This document shows, in pieces, positions 46,991 to 56,920 of a stretch of DNA of 64,000 bases. The notes beneath the pieces are model-generated. The model saw nothing but the letters and a program-made list of their open reading frames with translations, was not told where the DNA came from and did no database searches. This DNA is from Eubacterium ruminantium (GTDB lineage: Bacteria; Bacillota; Clostridia; Lachnospirales; Lachnospiraceae): positions 1 through 64,000 of the forward strand of contig NZ_FUXA01000006.1 in assembly GCF_900167085.1 (NCBI RefSeq), written 5' to 3'. Positions within the stretch are counted from its first letter, which is position 1. Each line of letters begins with the position of its first letter. A program made the translations under genes and the position numbers.

Positions 46991-47605
46991 ATGTATTTGT
47001 TTTTTAAACGTTTCTTTGATTTAATATCCTCTTTGGTATTATTTATAATAATTAGTCCACTTTTTCTTTTGTTATGGGTATTAGTAAGAATAAAACATGG
47101 AAAGCCAGCTTTTTATAAACAAATTAGATCTGGAAAAGGAATGAAAAGTTTTACTATTATTAAATTTAGATCTATGACAGAAGAGAAAGATATAAATGGT
47201 GAATATTTACCTGATGAACAAAGAGTGACATCTTTTGGAAAGTTTTTAAGATCTTCATCTCTTGATGAATTACCTGAATTGCTTTCTATTATTAAAGGAG
47301 ATATGTCAGTTATTGGACCAAGACCATTGCCTATTTCGTATGATGATTATTATACTGAAAGGGAAAAACTAAGATTTAATGTAAGAGGTGGATTAATTCC
47401 TCCAGAGGTTTTATATAATAATGTTCAACCAACATGGGATGAACAGCTTGAATATGAAGCTTATTATGGAGAAAACATTTCTTTAAAACTAGATTTTCAA
47501 ATCATAATGGCGGTTTTTAAAGGACTACTAAAACGGTATAAAAACGACTATGGAGAATATGTTAGAGAAAGTCTTAATGTAGAACGAAAGGAAATGAAAA
47601 AGTGA
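46991..47605 (+). CDS. PglC-like initiating phosphoglycosyl transferase
   Basis: A 204-residue small, one-domain transferase with an N-terminal re-entrant hydrophobic helix (8-31), the FTIIKFRSMTEEKD block, SSLDELPEL (the Asp-Glu catalytic dyad), VIGPRPLP and the C-terminal domain. It loads the first sugar phosphate on undecaprenyl phosphate at the membrane. The PglC type prefers UDP-di-N-acetylbacillosamine, which fits the dehydratase-aminotransferase pair upstream. The substrate is inference. Confidence 0.9.
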   Translation: MYLFFKRFFDLISSLVLFIIISPLFLLLWVLVRIKHGKPAFYKQIRSGKGMKSFTIIKFRSMTEEKDINGEYLPDEQRVTSFGKFLRSSSLDELPELLSIIKGDMSVIGPRPLPISYDDYYTEREKLRFNVRGGLIPPEVLYNNVQPTWDEQLEYEAYYGENISLKLDFQIIMAVFKGLLKRYKNDYGEYVRESLNVERKEMKK

Positions 47606-48312
47606 TGGTTGTTTCGATACATCAGCCAAACTATATTCCATGGCTTGGTTTATATTATAAAATTGCTCATTCAGATGTTTTTGTGTATTTAGATGATGCT
47701 CAATATTCTAATATTGGAGATCATAATGTTAATAAAATCAAAACACCACAAGGAGAATTCAAGTTAAAGATACCAGTTGAGCAGCATTTAGGAGATTTGA
47801 TATTAAATGTTCGTACTAAGGATGAATTAAATTGGAAAGACAAGCATTTAAAAACAATAGCAATGAATTATTCAAAGACGCCATATTTTGATAAATTCTA
47901 TCCTGACTTATATAGAATTATTATTAATCATAATGGATCAATTTCAGAATTAAATATGAATATTGATAGATTGATAATAGAAGGGTTTGGATTTGATACT
48001 GAAATAATTAAAAGTTCTGATTTGGATATCCATACATCTAAGGAGGAAAGAGTAATAGATATATGCGTAAAATTAGGAGCATCAGAGTATTTATCTGGAA
48101 ATGGTGCTAGAGCATATGAAAGTGATGAACATTTTTTAAACAGAGGAATTAAATTAACTTATACTGATTATATGCCGATTGAGTATAAACAGATTTGGCC
48201 TAGAGTTGGGTTTTTACCTTATATGTCTGCAATTGATTATATATTTAATTGTGGATTTGATTGGGAATATGTAGAGAAAGAAGTTAAAAAATTAAATTAT
48301 GGAAATAGGTAG
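47605..48312 (+). CDS. WbqC-family protein
   Basis: A 235-residue protein from ATG 47605 (GTG 47602 also possible). The start VVSIHQPNYIPWLGLYYKI is the WbqC hallmark, along with DDAQYS and KTPQGEFKLKIPV and the C-terminal YLSGNGARAY. The family is common in O-antigen and capsule loci and is suspected to help modify amino sugars; its reaction is not settled. It overlaps the next gene by 14 bases. Confidence 0.85.
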   Translation: MVVSIHQPNYIPWLGLYYKIAHSDVFVYLDDAQYSNIGDHNVNKIKTPQGEFKLKIPVEQHLGDLILNVRTKDELNWKDKHLKTIAMNYSKTPYFDKFYPDLYRIIINHNGSISELNMNIDRLIIEGFGFDTEIIKSSDLDIHTSKEERVIDICVKLGASEYLSGNGARAYESDEHFLNRGIKLTYTDYMPIEYKQIWPRVGFLPYMSAIDYIFNCGFDWEYVEKEVKKLNYGNR

Positions 48313-49276
48313 TTTTATTGAGCTTCAGTTTGATAAAGGAAAAGAATATTATCGAGATAATAATATAATAAGATTAAATACTGGTAGAGCAGCTATTTGG
48401 CACTCATTAAGGATTTTGGGATGTGATTGTATATGGATTCCTTACTATCAATGTGATACTGTTCGAGATTTTCTTTTAAAAAAAGGAGTAACAATTAAAT
48501 ATTATCATATTGATAAAATGTTCAATCCATTAGATATTAATCAGAAATCTGGGGAAGCTGTATTACTTGTCAATTATTTTGGTGTGATGTCGTTTGACAG
48601 GATAAATGAATTAGCCTTGATGTTTCATAATGTAATTATCGATAATAGTCAGTCATTCTTTAGTAAACCGAATGAATCATGCTTGAATGTTTATTCTTGT
48701 CGAAAATTCATAGGGGTGCCTGATGGAGCCTATGTAATTGGATCTGATGTAAATAGATTTATTGAAGAGTATGATAAGTGCTTTTCTTCAGATACTTCTT
48801 TGTTTTTATTGCAACGTATTGAGTATGGATGTGAAGGAAAAGCTTATAAAAACAGAGAGCTAAATGAAAAACGACTTGATTCAGAGGACTGTATGATTAT
48901 GTCGGATCTCACTAGGGTGATTCTTGATGGTACAGATTATGAATACATTATAAAAAAAAGAATTGAAAATTTTAATTATGCAAGAAAATTATTTGATGGG
49001 ATTAATTGTATAGATGCATCTATGTATTATGACGAAACTACAATTCCAATGGTTTATCCTTTTGTTTATGAAGACGATGAATTAATGTTAAAACTTCAAA
49101 AAGCTAAGCATTTTCAGGGACATTGGTGGAATTATATATGTGACGAAATGAATGATAAAGCATTTGAGTATTGGTTATCGAGATTCATGATTCCAATAAC
49201 TATAGATCAAAGATATTCATTTAAAGATATTGAATATATTTATTCAATTGTGACAAATAAGGAGGACTTTATATAA
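48299..49276 (+). CDS. DegT-like PLP protein, short and divergent
   Basis: A 325-residue protein that resembles DegT/StrS aminotransferases only loosely. It begins with LNTGRAAIWHSLRILG, then IWIPYYQCDTV, then VIIDNSQSFF, and the lysine block SCRKFIGVPDGAYV with K136 as the likely PLP residue. Shorter than the usual 370-400. It overlaps wbqC and ends one base into the next gene. It may be a co-enzyme-binding partner rather than a full transaminase. Confidence 0.68.
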   Translation: MEIGSFIELQFDKGKEYYRDNNIIRLNTGRAAIWHSLRILGCDCIWIPYYQCDTVRDFLLKKGVTIKYYHIDKMFNPLDINQKSGEAVLLVNYFGVMSFDRINELALMFHNVIIDNSQSFFSKPNESCLNVYSCRKFIGVPDGAYVIGSDVNRFIEEYDKCFSSDTSLFLLQRIEYGCEGKAYKNRELNEKRLDSEDCMIMSDLTRVILDGTDYEYIIKKRIENFNYARKLFDGINCIDASMYYDETTIPMVYPFVYEDDELMLKLQKAKHFQGHWWNYICDEMNDKAFEYWLSRFMIPITIDQRYSFKDIEYIYSIVTNKEDFI

Positions 49277-50598
49277 TGGAACTATTTAATAAGATTATTA
49301 ATAAAGAGGAAAGTATAGCTATTGTTGGACTTGGGTATGTTGGGATGCCCATAGCTGTAGCTTTTGCTAAAAAAGGAATAAGTGTTATTGGGTTTGATTT
49401 AAATAAAGAGAAAATTGAATTATATAGATCAGGGATAGATCCAACAAATGAAGTCGGAAATGATACTATTAAAAAAACATCTGTAAAGTTTACTTACGAT
49501 GAAAAAGAACTGAAAAATGCAAAGTTTATTATTATTGCAGTTCCAACACCTGTTAATTCTGATCATACTCCGGATTTATCACCTGTTATAGGTGCTTCTG
49601 AAATTGTTGGAAGAAATATGGCGAAAGATTCAATTGTTGTTTATGAATCTACAGTTTATCCTGGGTGTACGGAGGATGTTTGTATTCCAATATTAGAAAA
49701 GCAGAGTGGTCTAAAGTTTGGAACTGATTTTAAAGTGGGGTATAGCCCTGAACGAATAAATCCAGGTGATAAAATTCATCGTTTAGAAAATATTCGCAAA
49801 ATTGTATCTGGAAGTGATGTAGATTCGTTAAATGAAATAAAAGCTATTTATGATATTGTTATTGATGTAGGAACATATCCTGTTTCTAATATTAGAACAG
49901 CTGAAGCGGTTAAGGTTGTTGAGAATAGTCAGAGAGACATTAATATTGCTTTTATGAATGAGTTGGCAATGGTATTTGATCGTATGAATATAGACACAAA
50001 TGAAGTTGTAGATGGTATGAATACGAAATGGAATGCACTAGGTTTTCGACCTGGTTTGGTTGGTGGGCATTGTATTGGAGTGGATCCTTATTATTTCACA
50101 TACGAAGCGGAAAAATTGGGCTATCATAGTCAGATAATCCTTAATGGACGTATTGTAAATGATAGCATGGGCGCTTATGTGGCCAATGCTTCAATTAAGA
50201 AAATGGTTGAAGCTGGACAAGCCCCCAAGAATAGTAAAGTTGTAATACTAGGATTAACATTTAAAGAAAATTGTCCTGATACTCGAAATAGTAAGGTAAA
50301 TGATATTATTAAACATTTAAATGAGTATGGCATAATACCAGAAGTTGTTGATCCATGGGCCGATGAAAAAGACGCAATAAATGAATATAATGTAAAATTA
50401 TCTAAATTAGAAGATATAAAAGATGCTAATTGTATTATTGTGGCTGTAGCTCATGATGAATTTAAATCATTAGGGTTAGGTAATATATGCAAACTTTTCA
50501 AAAATATTCCTAATGAGGAAAAAGTATTAATTGATGTAAAAGGACTTTTTTCTGTGAAAGAATTAAATGCTTATAATATTAAATGGTGGAGATTATAA
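49276..50598 (+). CDS. UDP-N-acetylhexosamine dehydrogenase (WbpA/TviB-type)
   Basis: A 440-residue nucleotide-sugar 6-dehydrogenase starting behind GGAGG. It has the NAD fold GLGYVGMPIAVAF, then YESTVYPGC, GYSPERINPGDK, the catalytic cysteine 266 in GGHCIGVDPY, and the late GLTFKENCPDTRNSK. This pattern is nearer to UDP-GlcNAc/GalNAc enzymes than to UDP-glucose ones, so it should yield an N-acetylhexosaminuronic acid for the repeat unit. Confidence 0.9.
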   Translation: MELFNKIINKEESIAIVGLGYVGMPIAVAFAKKGISVIGFDLNKEKIELYRSGIDPTNEVGNDTIKKTSVKFTYDEKELKNAKFIIIAVPTPVNSDHTPDLSPVIGASEIVGRNMAKDSIVVYESTVYPGCTEDVCIPILEKQSGLKFGTDFKVGYSPERINPGDKIHRLENIRKIVSGSDVDSLNEIKAIYDIVIDVGTYPVSNIRTAEAVKVVENSQRDINIAFMNELAMVFDRMNIDTNEVVDGMNTKWNALGFRPGLVGGHCIGVDPYYFTYEAEKLGYHSQIILNGRIVNDSMGAYVANASIKKMVEAGQAPKNSKVVILGLTFKENCPDTRNSKVNDIIKHLNEYGIIPEVVDPWADEKDAINEYNVKLSKLEDIKDANCIIVAVAHDEFKSLGLGNICKLFKNIPNEEKVLIDVKGLFSVKELNAYNIKWWRL

Positions 50599-50638
50599 AA
50601 AATAGTTTGATTATATTATAAATAATTGAGGATTACGA

Positions 50639-51745
50639 ATGAAAATAGTTATTTCAGCGTCAAAAGGAAATTCTCTGATTGGTTTTAGAGGCAAACTAAT
50701 TAAAGAATGGATAAAACATGGAAATGAGGTTATTTGTACATCTATTGAAAGTAATAAAGAAATGGATGATTCAATAACCGATTTAGGGGCAAAATACTAT
50801 CAGATTAAGGGGAGTAGAACTGGTACAAGCATAATTGAAGGATTTAAAATGATTCACGCCTATAAAAAGTTGTATAAAAAAGAAAAACCTGATGTTGCGT
50901 TTTTATACATGTCAAAACCCATAGCGTTTGGTGGGCTTGCAGCTATTTTTTCTAAAGTAAAACATATTTATGTTTTTGTAACAGGCTTAGAAATTGCTTT
51001 TTATAGTAAAGGGATAAAAAATGCGATTGTTCGTTTAGTATTAAAAACACTATTTAAAATTGTTCATAGTAAAGCAGATAAAGTGTTTTTTATGAATCAA
51101 GATGATTATAATACATTTTTAAAAATGGGATTAGTAAAAAAAGAACAATCACGGTTTGTAAATGGTTCTGGAATTGATTTAAATCACTATACATATAAAC
51201 CATTACCAGATAAAGATGCTGTTTGTATGGTGGGAAGACTGGTTTGGAGTAAAGGAGTAGGAGAGTTTGTTGAAGCTGCTAAGATAGTTCATCAAAAATA
51301 TAGAGATGTTGAATTCTATATAGTTGGTGGATACGATGAGAATCCAGAATCTTTATCCAAAAAAGAAATAAAAGAAATAAAAGAACAAGGTGAAGTGGTT
51401 TTATATGGTTATCAAAATGATGTTAGACCTTATATAGAAAAGTGTTCGATATTTGTTTTACCTTCATATCATGAAGGAAACGGAAGATCTATAGTTGAGG
51501 CAGAAGCAATGGGGCGACCAATTGTGACAACTTTAGCTCCAGGTTGTAGAGAAACAGTGGAAGATTCAATTAATGGATATTTAGTTCCGGTAAAAGATGG
51601 AGAGAAAATTGCTGATGCTATTATTCGTATTTTAGATAATCCCGAGTTAAAAGAACAAATGTCAAAGGAGAGTTTAAGAGTTAGTAAAAAATTTGATGTT
51701 AACGAAGTAAACAAAGTGTTTTTAAATGAGATGAACATATTATAA
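50639..51745 (+). CDS. Glycosyltransferase, GT4 family
   Basis: A 368-residue GT-B transferase. The acceptor half ends around residue 180 (FVNGSGIDLNHY). The donor half has MVGRLVWSKGVGEFVEAA and PSYHEGNGRSIVEAEAMGRPIVTT, the E-x7-E type motif. It lies early among the sugar-transfer genes, but its sugar and acceptor cannot be told from the sequence. Confidence 0.88.
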   Translation: MKIVISASKGNSLIGFRGKLIKEWIKHGNEVICTSIESNKEMDDSITDLGAKYYQIKGSRTGTSIIEGFKMIHAYKKLYKKEKPDVAFLYMSKPIAFGGLAAIFSKVKHIYVFVTGLEIAFYSKGIKNAIVRLVLKTLFKIVHSKADKVFFMNQDDYNTFLKMGLVKKEQSRFVNGSGIDLNHYTYKPLPDKDAVCMVGRLVWSKGVGEFVEAAKIVHQKYRDVEFYIVGGYDENPESLSKKEIKEIKEQGEVVLYGYQNDVRPYIEKCSIFVLPSYHEGNGRSIVEAEAMGRPIVTTLAPGCRETVEDSINGYLVPVKDGEKIADAIIRILDNPELKEQMSKESLRVSKKFDVNEVNKVFLNEMNIL

Positions 51746-51760
51746 ATACTAGGAGTCAGA

Positions 51761-53023
51761 ATGAATATTTTGGTAGTCACAACAAGCGCATGGAGAAATG
51801 ACGATAATGCTGGTAATACCATGACAAATTTCTTTTGTGATGATAAAAAAAATGATTATTATAATTTATACTTTAGATCTGACATACCAGATAATTCTGT
51901 CATTAAATCGGCATTTCATATTTCTGATCAGGAAATTGTAAAAAACGTTTTTAGACTAAAAAAAATAGGTAATAAAGAGGAATGCAAATATAGTAATCAG
52001 ATAAAAAATGCTTCTATTATAGATTCTGTATATAAAAATCGTAGAAGCAAAAAAGGGAAATTTTTGTGGTTTATTAGAGATTTGTTATGGTTTTTAAATC
52101 TTAATAAGACAAATTTAAAACAATATCTTGAACAGGTTAAACCTGATGTTGTTTTTTTTACAGCTTCAAATTACATATATATTTATAGAATTGTACATTG
52201 GATAATAAAACATTATAATTATAAATTTGTTTCATTTTATGGTGATGACAATTACTTAATCAGAGAAAAGAAAGGATTATCCTACCAAATTTATTATCAT
52301 TTTTTGCGTAAGTTTATTAAAAAAAATATTGAACTGTCTGATTTAAACTATTGTTCGTCGCCTATTCATTCAGATGCATATTCAAAAGAGTTCAATCGCC
52401 CTTTTCTATCACTTATTAAATCTCGAGATTTTATTAGTAGGGACGAATATAGTGTAAATAAAGATAATATAGAATTTTTATATATAGGAAATCTTTATTA
52501 TGGAAGGTGGAAGACTCTTGTTGCATTGGCTAATACAATAAAAAAAATTAATTCAGAATTACAGACAAATCATATATTAACAGTATTCAGTGCTAATTCG
52601 CTTAATGATAAGGTTAAAGAAGAATTTGAAAAATCTGGTATTCAGTTTATGGGTAAAATATCACCGGAACTAGTTGATGGTTTGCAAAAAAAAGCAGATA
52701 TTTTAGTTTATGCAGAAAGTTTTTATGATAGTACTGCAAAATACTCGTTTTCGACTAAAATAGTGGATTATTTATATGCAGGGAGATGTATTGCTGCATT
52801 AGGTAGTTTTGAGTTGGCATCAATTAAATTTTTTAAAGAAAACAATTGTGCTCAAGTAATTGATAATCCACAACATATTTATGATAATATTCTTGAATTA
52901 CTTAATAATGATAATCTTAGAAGCAAACTTGCAGTGAATGCATGGAATACAGGAAAGAATTATTGTTCTAAAAAAGCTAATTCTCAAAAGATGTTAGAGG
53001 AAATAAATAAACTATGTCAATAG
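51761..53023 (+). CDS. Glycosyltransferase, GT-B fold
   Basis: A 420-residue protein with a GT-B layout. The second half has FLYIGNLYYGRWKTLVALA, IQFMGKISPELVDGLQKKADILVYAES and KYSFSTKIVDYLYAGRCIAALG, which fits GT4-like donor binding with a FSTKI..Y motif instead of the usual EGFG. It overlaps the next gene by ten bases. Confidence 0.78.
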   Translation: MNILVVTTSAWRNDDNAGNTMTNFFCDDKKNDYYNLYFRSDIPDNSVIKSAFHISDQEIVKNVFRLKKIGNKEECKYSNQIKNASIIDSVYKNRRSKKGKFLWFIRDLLWFLNLNKTNLKQYLEQVKPDVVFFTASNYIYIYRIVHWIIKHYNYKFVSFYGDDNYLIREKKGLSYQIYYHFLRKFIKKNIELSDLNYCSSPIHSDAYSKEFNRPFLSLIKSRDFISRDEYSVNKDNIEFLYIGNLYYGRWKTLVALANTIKKINSELQTNHILTVFSANSLNDKVKEEFEKSGIQFMGKISPELVDGLQKKADILVYAESFYDSTAKYSFSTKIVDYLYAGRCIAALGSFELASIKFFKENNCAQVIDNPQHIYDNILELLNNDNLRSKLAVNAWNTGKNYCSKKANSQKMLEEINKLCQ

Positions 53024-54072
53024 ATTTTTTAAAAATTGGTATTTTAATTATTTTTATATATGCGTCTATTCTAAATCTGCATGGTAAAATAAATGTTGAT
53101 CAAAGAAAACGGAGATTATTTTGTGCTTTTGCTACGATTGTATTGTCAGTATTAACAGCATTAAGAGCTGATTCTGTAGGATCAGATACTAGTGCATATA
53201 TATATGAGTACAATAATTATTCAAATTATTCGTTTTTAATGATAATTAAGTCATTTCCTTCTTGTTGGGGATATTATTCTGTTGGAAAAATCTTTCATGG
53301 TTTAGGATGTGATGTGCATTTATGGTTTTTCTTCATTGCGTTTTGTTTTAATGCGGTTGTTTTTTATTTTATTTATAAAAATAGTGAAGATATTATTCTT
53401 TCATTTATATTATATATTTCTACCGGTATATTTAGTTTTTCTATGTCGGGACAAAAGCAAGTTTGTGCTATGACATTGTGTATTTTGGCATATAATATTT
53501 ATCTTAATAAGGAAAAACGATTGATTCCAGTAATAATAATTATAATTGGTTCTTTTTTTCATCAGACTGCATTGATTTTTATGGTTGCTCTTTTTATTAA
53601 AAACTTAAAAATAAATAAAATTAATAACTTGATTGCTTTGAGTGTTTCAATCATTGTATTTATAAGTGGAAGTACAATTCTTCGTAATTTTATTACGGCT
53701 TTAGCTAATGCCGGGAATAGATTTGGTTATTATCAAAATAATATAAGTAATTATAGTCTTACTATATTTTTTATTCAATTAATGATTGTTTTTGTTTACT
53801 GCATATATTTCAAATCAATCAATGAATCAAATTATTCAGGGTTCTTTTATTGCTCAATAATTTCATTATTGTTCTTTTTCCTAAATAAATATGTGAGTTC
53901 AATGTTTAGAATTGGATATTATTTTTTGTTTTTTAATTATATTCTTTTTCCTAATTCAGTATGTTCTGAAAATGATTCAAGAACGAGAGTACTTTTGAAA
54001 TTGGGTGCAGGTACGGTGTTTCTAACATATTTTATTATTTTTTCAAATATAAATTATCAAATGTTCATATAA
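53014..54072 (+). CDS. EpsG-like polymerase (Wzy role)
   Basis: A 352-residue membrane protein with around ten hydrophobic helices. The early SDTSAYIYEYN matches the loop motif of the EpsG family (D...Y...Y), and FFHQTALIF is the typical His-containing helix. It should link repeat units outside the membrane. Very AT-rich. Confidence 0.85.
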   Translation: MSIDFLKIGILIIFIYASILNLHGKINVDQRKRRLFCAFATIVLSVLTALRADSVGSDTSAYIYEYNNYSNYSFLMIIKSFPSCWGYYSVGKIFHGLGCDVHLWFFFIAFCFNAVVFYFIYKNSEDIILSFILYISTGIFSFSMSGQKQVCAMTLCILAYNIYLNKEKRLIPVIIIIIGSFFHQTALIFMVALFIKNLKINKINNLIALSVSIIVFISGSTILRNFITALANAGNRFGYYQNNISNYSLTIFFIQLMIVFVYCIYFKSINESNYSGFFYCSIISLLFFFLNKYVSSMFRIGYYFLFFNYILFPNSVCSENDSRTRVLLKLGAGTVFLTYFIIFSNINYQMFI

Positions 54073-54143
54073 TATAAAAACTTCAACGGTTGTAGATATA
54101 AAAACATAGATATGAATGTTTACATAGTATAAAGGGAATTAGC

Positions 54144-55340
54144 ATGAAAATAATCCAAATTAATTGTGTATATGGAAATGGAAGTACTGGAATGCTTGTA
54201 AAAAGCTTAAAGGAAGGACTTGAATCACAAGGAAATCAGTGTTTTGTTTTATATGGACGTGGAGAGTTTTCTAAAGATAGATTTACATATAAATTTTCGT
54301 CTGAAATTGAAGCAAAATTTCATTCTTTGTTAACACGTTTAACGGGCGTTGAATTTGGTTATTCTCTAATTTCAACAAATAGAGTTATTAAAATTTTGAA
54401 AAGAATGAAACCAGATGTTGTGCATTTGCATTGTCTTAATGGACATTGCATTAATGTTTATAAGTTGATTTCATATTTAAAGAAAAACCAAATCAAAACA
54501 GTTCTTACACTTCATGCTGAAATAATGCATACTGCAGGATGTGAGCATGCAATTAATTGTGAGAAGTGGAGAGAAAGATGTTATGATTGTGACATTATAA
54601 AAGGTAAATTGACGAGATATTTTAGAGATGACGCAGCAATATGCTATGATAAAATGAAAAGATGCTTTAATTGCTTTCCTGAACTTACGGTGGTTGGTGT
54701 ATCAAATTGGTTAACGAATAGAGCTAAATCATCTCAAATATTTAGAGATTCTAATTGTAGATTCTCCACTGTATTGAATGGAGTTGACATTGATATTTTT
54801 AAACGAATCATTTGTAATGATGAGTATATAAAGAAAATAAAAAATGAGGGTAGACCATTACTGTTATATTTGACACCTAATTTTTATCATCATTTAAAAG
54901 GTGGTAATAAAGTACTAAAATTTGCTGAAATGCATCCTGAATGGGATTTTTTGATGGTAGGAGTGAATGAAAAGAAAAATGATTGGCCTGCTAATATAAA
55001 ATGTATTAAACATACAAAAGATAAGAATGAGTTAGTGATGCTGTATAATATTGCAGATATAACGATTGTGATGAGTTTAAGGGAAACTTTTTCTATGGTA
55101 TGTGCGGAGAGTCTTTGCTGTGGGACTCCGGTGGTAGGTTTTAAATCAGGTGGTCCTGAATCATTTTTACCACATAATAATTCGGCTTTTGTTGATCAAG
55201 ACGATTATTATAGTTTGGGTGTTTCAATTAAAGCGTTATTAGAAAAAAAATATAGAGATGAGGATTATTATAGTAATCGTGATTTTTTATCTAAAAACAG
55301 AATGATAAAAGAATATTATGAATTATATTTAAGTAAATAA
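54144..55340 (+). CDS. Glycosyltransferase, GT4 family with Cys-rich acceptor part
   Basis: A 398-residue protein beginning MKIIQINCVYGNGSTG. The middle carries a CEHAINCEKWRERCYDC cysteine cluster and then CYDKMKRCFNC, seen in one branch of GT4 enzymes of capsule loci. The donor half has YLTPNFYHHLKGG, ADITIVMSLRETFSMVCAES and CGTPVVGFKSGGP. It is preceded by a 71-base gap that may hold a weak promoter. Confidence 0.87.
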   Translation: MKIIQINCVYGNGSTGMLVKSLKEGLESQGNQCFVLYGRGEFSKDRFTYKFSSEIEAKFHSLLTRLTGVEFGYSLISTNRVIKILKRMKPDVVHLHCLNGHCINVYKLISYLKKNQIKTVLTLHAEIMHTAGCEHAINCEKWRERCYDCDIIKGKLTRYFRDDAAICYDKMKRCFNCFPELTVVGVSNWLTNRAKSSQIFRDSNCRFSTVLNGVDIDIFKRIICNDEYIKKIKNEGRPLLLYLTPNFYHHLKGGNKVLKFAEMHPEWDFLMVGVNEKKNDWPANIKCIKHTKDKNELVMLYNIADITIVMSLRETFSMVCAESLCCGTPVVGFKSGGPESFLPHNNSAFVDQDDYYSLGVSIKALLEKKYRDEDYYSNRDFLSKNRMIKEYYELYLSK

Positions 55341-55369
55341 AAAGAGTATATAAACATAAGAATATAAAA

Positions 55370-56920
55370 ATGGAAAATGAATCAAGAACAATAAAATCAT
55401 TTAAAAATGCATATTTTAATCTTTTTAATCAAATCTTTGCTGTTGTTATCCAATTTCTAATTAGAACGGTTTTTATAAAAACACTGTCTGATGAATATTT
55501 GGGCGTTAATGGTTTGTTTAGTAATATTTTATCGGTTCTTTCACTGGCTGAACTTGGTTTAGGAACTGCACTTATTACAAATATGTATGGACCTATTGCA
55601 AGAGATGAAAAAAAAGAAATTGTAAAATATTTTAAGGCTTATAAAAAAGTATATTCATATATTGGGATAATTATTGGTGTTGGAGGAATAATATTAACTC
55701 CATTTCTTAATTATCTACTTGCCGATGCTGAGAATATTCCACAATTAAAATTATTATTTTTATTATATTTGAGTGATACTGTCGCCACTTATTTTTTTGC
55801 TCAGTATAGAGCTTTATTTAGTGCTGACCAAAAAGACTTTATAAATGCTAATAATAGAACTATTTTTTTGATTATTCAGTCAATTGTACAAGTGTTAGTA
55901 TTATTTGCTTTTCATAGTTTTATTTTATATATGTTAATTAAAATAATATGTAATTTATTATCTGGTTATGTGTTGTCATTAAAAGCAAAAAAACAATATC
56001 CTTATATATTATATTCTCAGGAGACAGATTCTTTAGATGAGGATGAAAAAAATCAATTAATAAAAGACTCTATTGGCGTTTTATCTACTAGAATTGAATT
56101 AACTGTATTAAATAGCACTGATACTATTATTCTTTCCAGTGTTCTTGGAAGTGTGATATCTGGAAGATACTCAAACTATAGTTTGATTGTATGCACGGTA
56201 AGCACAATGATTGGAATGATTTTTTCTTCCATGCAGGCTAGTATTGGTAATTATTGTGCACAAAAAGAAGTTATTGAGTCAAAGGAATTATATTTTAAAA
56301 TTAATTATGTTTATTATTGTTTATATGGAGCTGCAACAATTTGTTTGATTGGGTTACTTACGCCTACAATTATTACTTGGCTTGGACATAAATTTGAATT
56401 GGAGCTAATTATTTCAGTAATAATATCACTTAACTTTTATTTCAGTAATTCCCGTCAAAGTAATTTACAGTTTATTACAATATACCATCTTTTGCCGAAG
56501 ATAAATGTAAAAAATATATGCGAGGCAGTTATTAATTTAGGTGTTTCGCTTGTGTTAGTAAATAAAATTGGTTTGATTGGAATATTTATTGGAACTGCAG
56601 TAAGTCTTATTATTACTTCAGTTTGGTTTGAACCATATATATTATATAAATACAAATGGAAAAACGGTCTTGTAGTTTATTATTTGAATTATTTACTTCG
56701 TTTCATTATTGTTCTTGTTGGTTCTTATATAACTGTTAAAATTAATACATTGATATATAATGAGAATATTATGTCGCTTATTATGTGTTTTATTATTTCT
56801 ATTATCATTTCAGTTGTATTTGTTACATTACCATTTATATATACAAAGGAATTTAAGTTTGCTTTTAATTCGTTAAAAAATGTTATTATGAGAGTGTTAA
56901 GGAGAAGAAAAAGTGGATAA
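55370..56920 (+). CDS. Wzx-type flippase (polysaccharide transporter)
   Basis: A 516-residue protein with about twelve to fourteen hydrophobic helices, of the MOP/PST superfamily. N-terminal LFNQIFAVVIQFLIRTVFIKTLSDEYLGVNGLF is the usual Wzx opening. It carries lipid-linked repeat units across the membrane, upstream of the EpsG polymerase in action. The ribosome binding site is poor. Overlaps the next gene by eight bases. Confidence 0.9.
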   Translation: MENESRTIKSFKNAYFNLFNQIFAVVIQFLIRTVFIKTLSDEYLGVNGLFSNILSVLSLAELGLGTALITNMYGPIARDEKKEIVKYFKAYKKVYSYIGIIIGVGGIILTPFLNYLLADAENIPQLKLLFLLYLSDTVATYFFAQYRALFSADQKDFINANNRTIFLIIQSIVQVLVLFAFHSFILYMLIKIICNLLSGYVLSLKAKKQYPYILYSQETDSLDEDEKNQLIKDSIGVLSTRIELTVLNSTDTIILSSVLGSVISGRYSNYSLIVCTVSTMIGMIFSSMQASIGNYCAQKEVIESKELYFKINYVYYCLYGAATICLIGLLTPTIITWLGHKFELELIISVIISLNFYFSNSRQSNLQFITIYHLLPKINVKNICEAVINLGVSLVLVNKIGLIGIFIGTAVSLIITSVWFEPYILYKYKWKNGLVVYYLNYLLRFIIVLVGSYITVKINTLIYNENIMSLIMCFIISIIISVVFVTLPFIYTKEFKFAFNSLKNVIMRVLRRRKSG

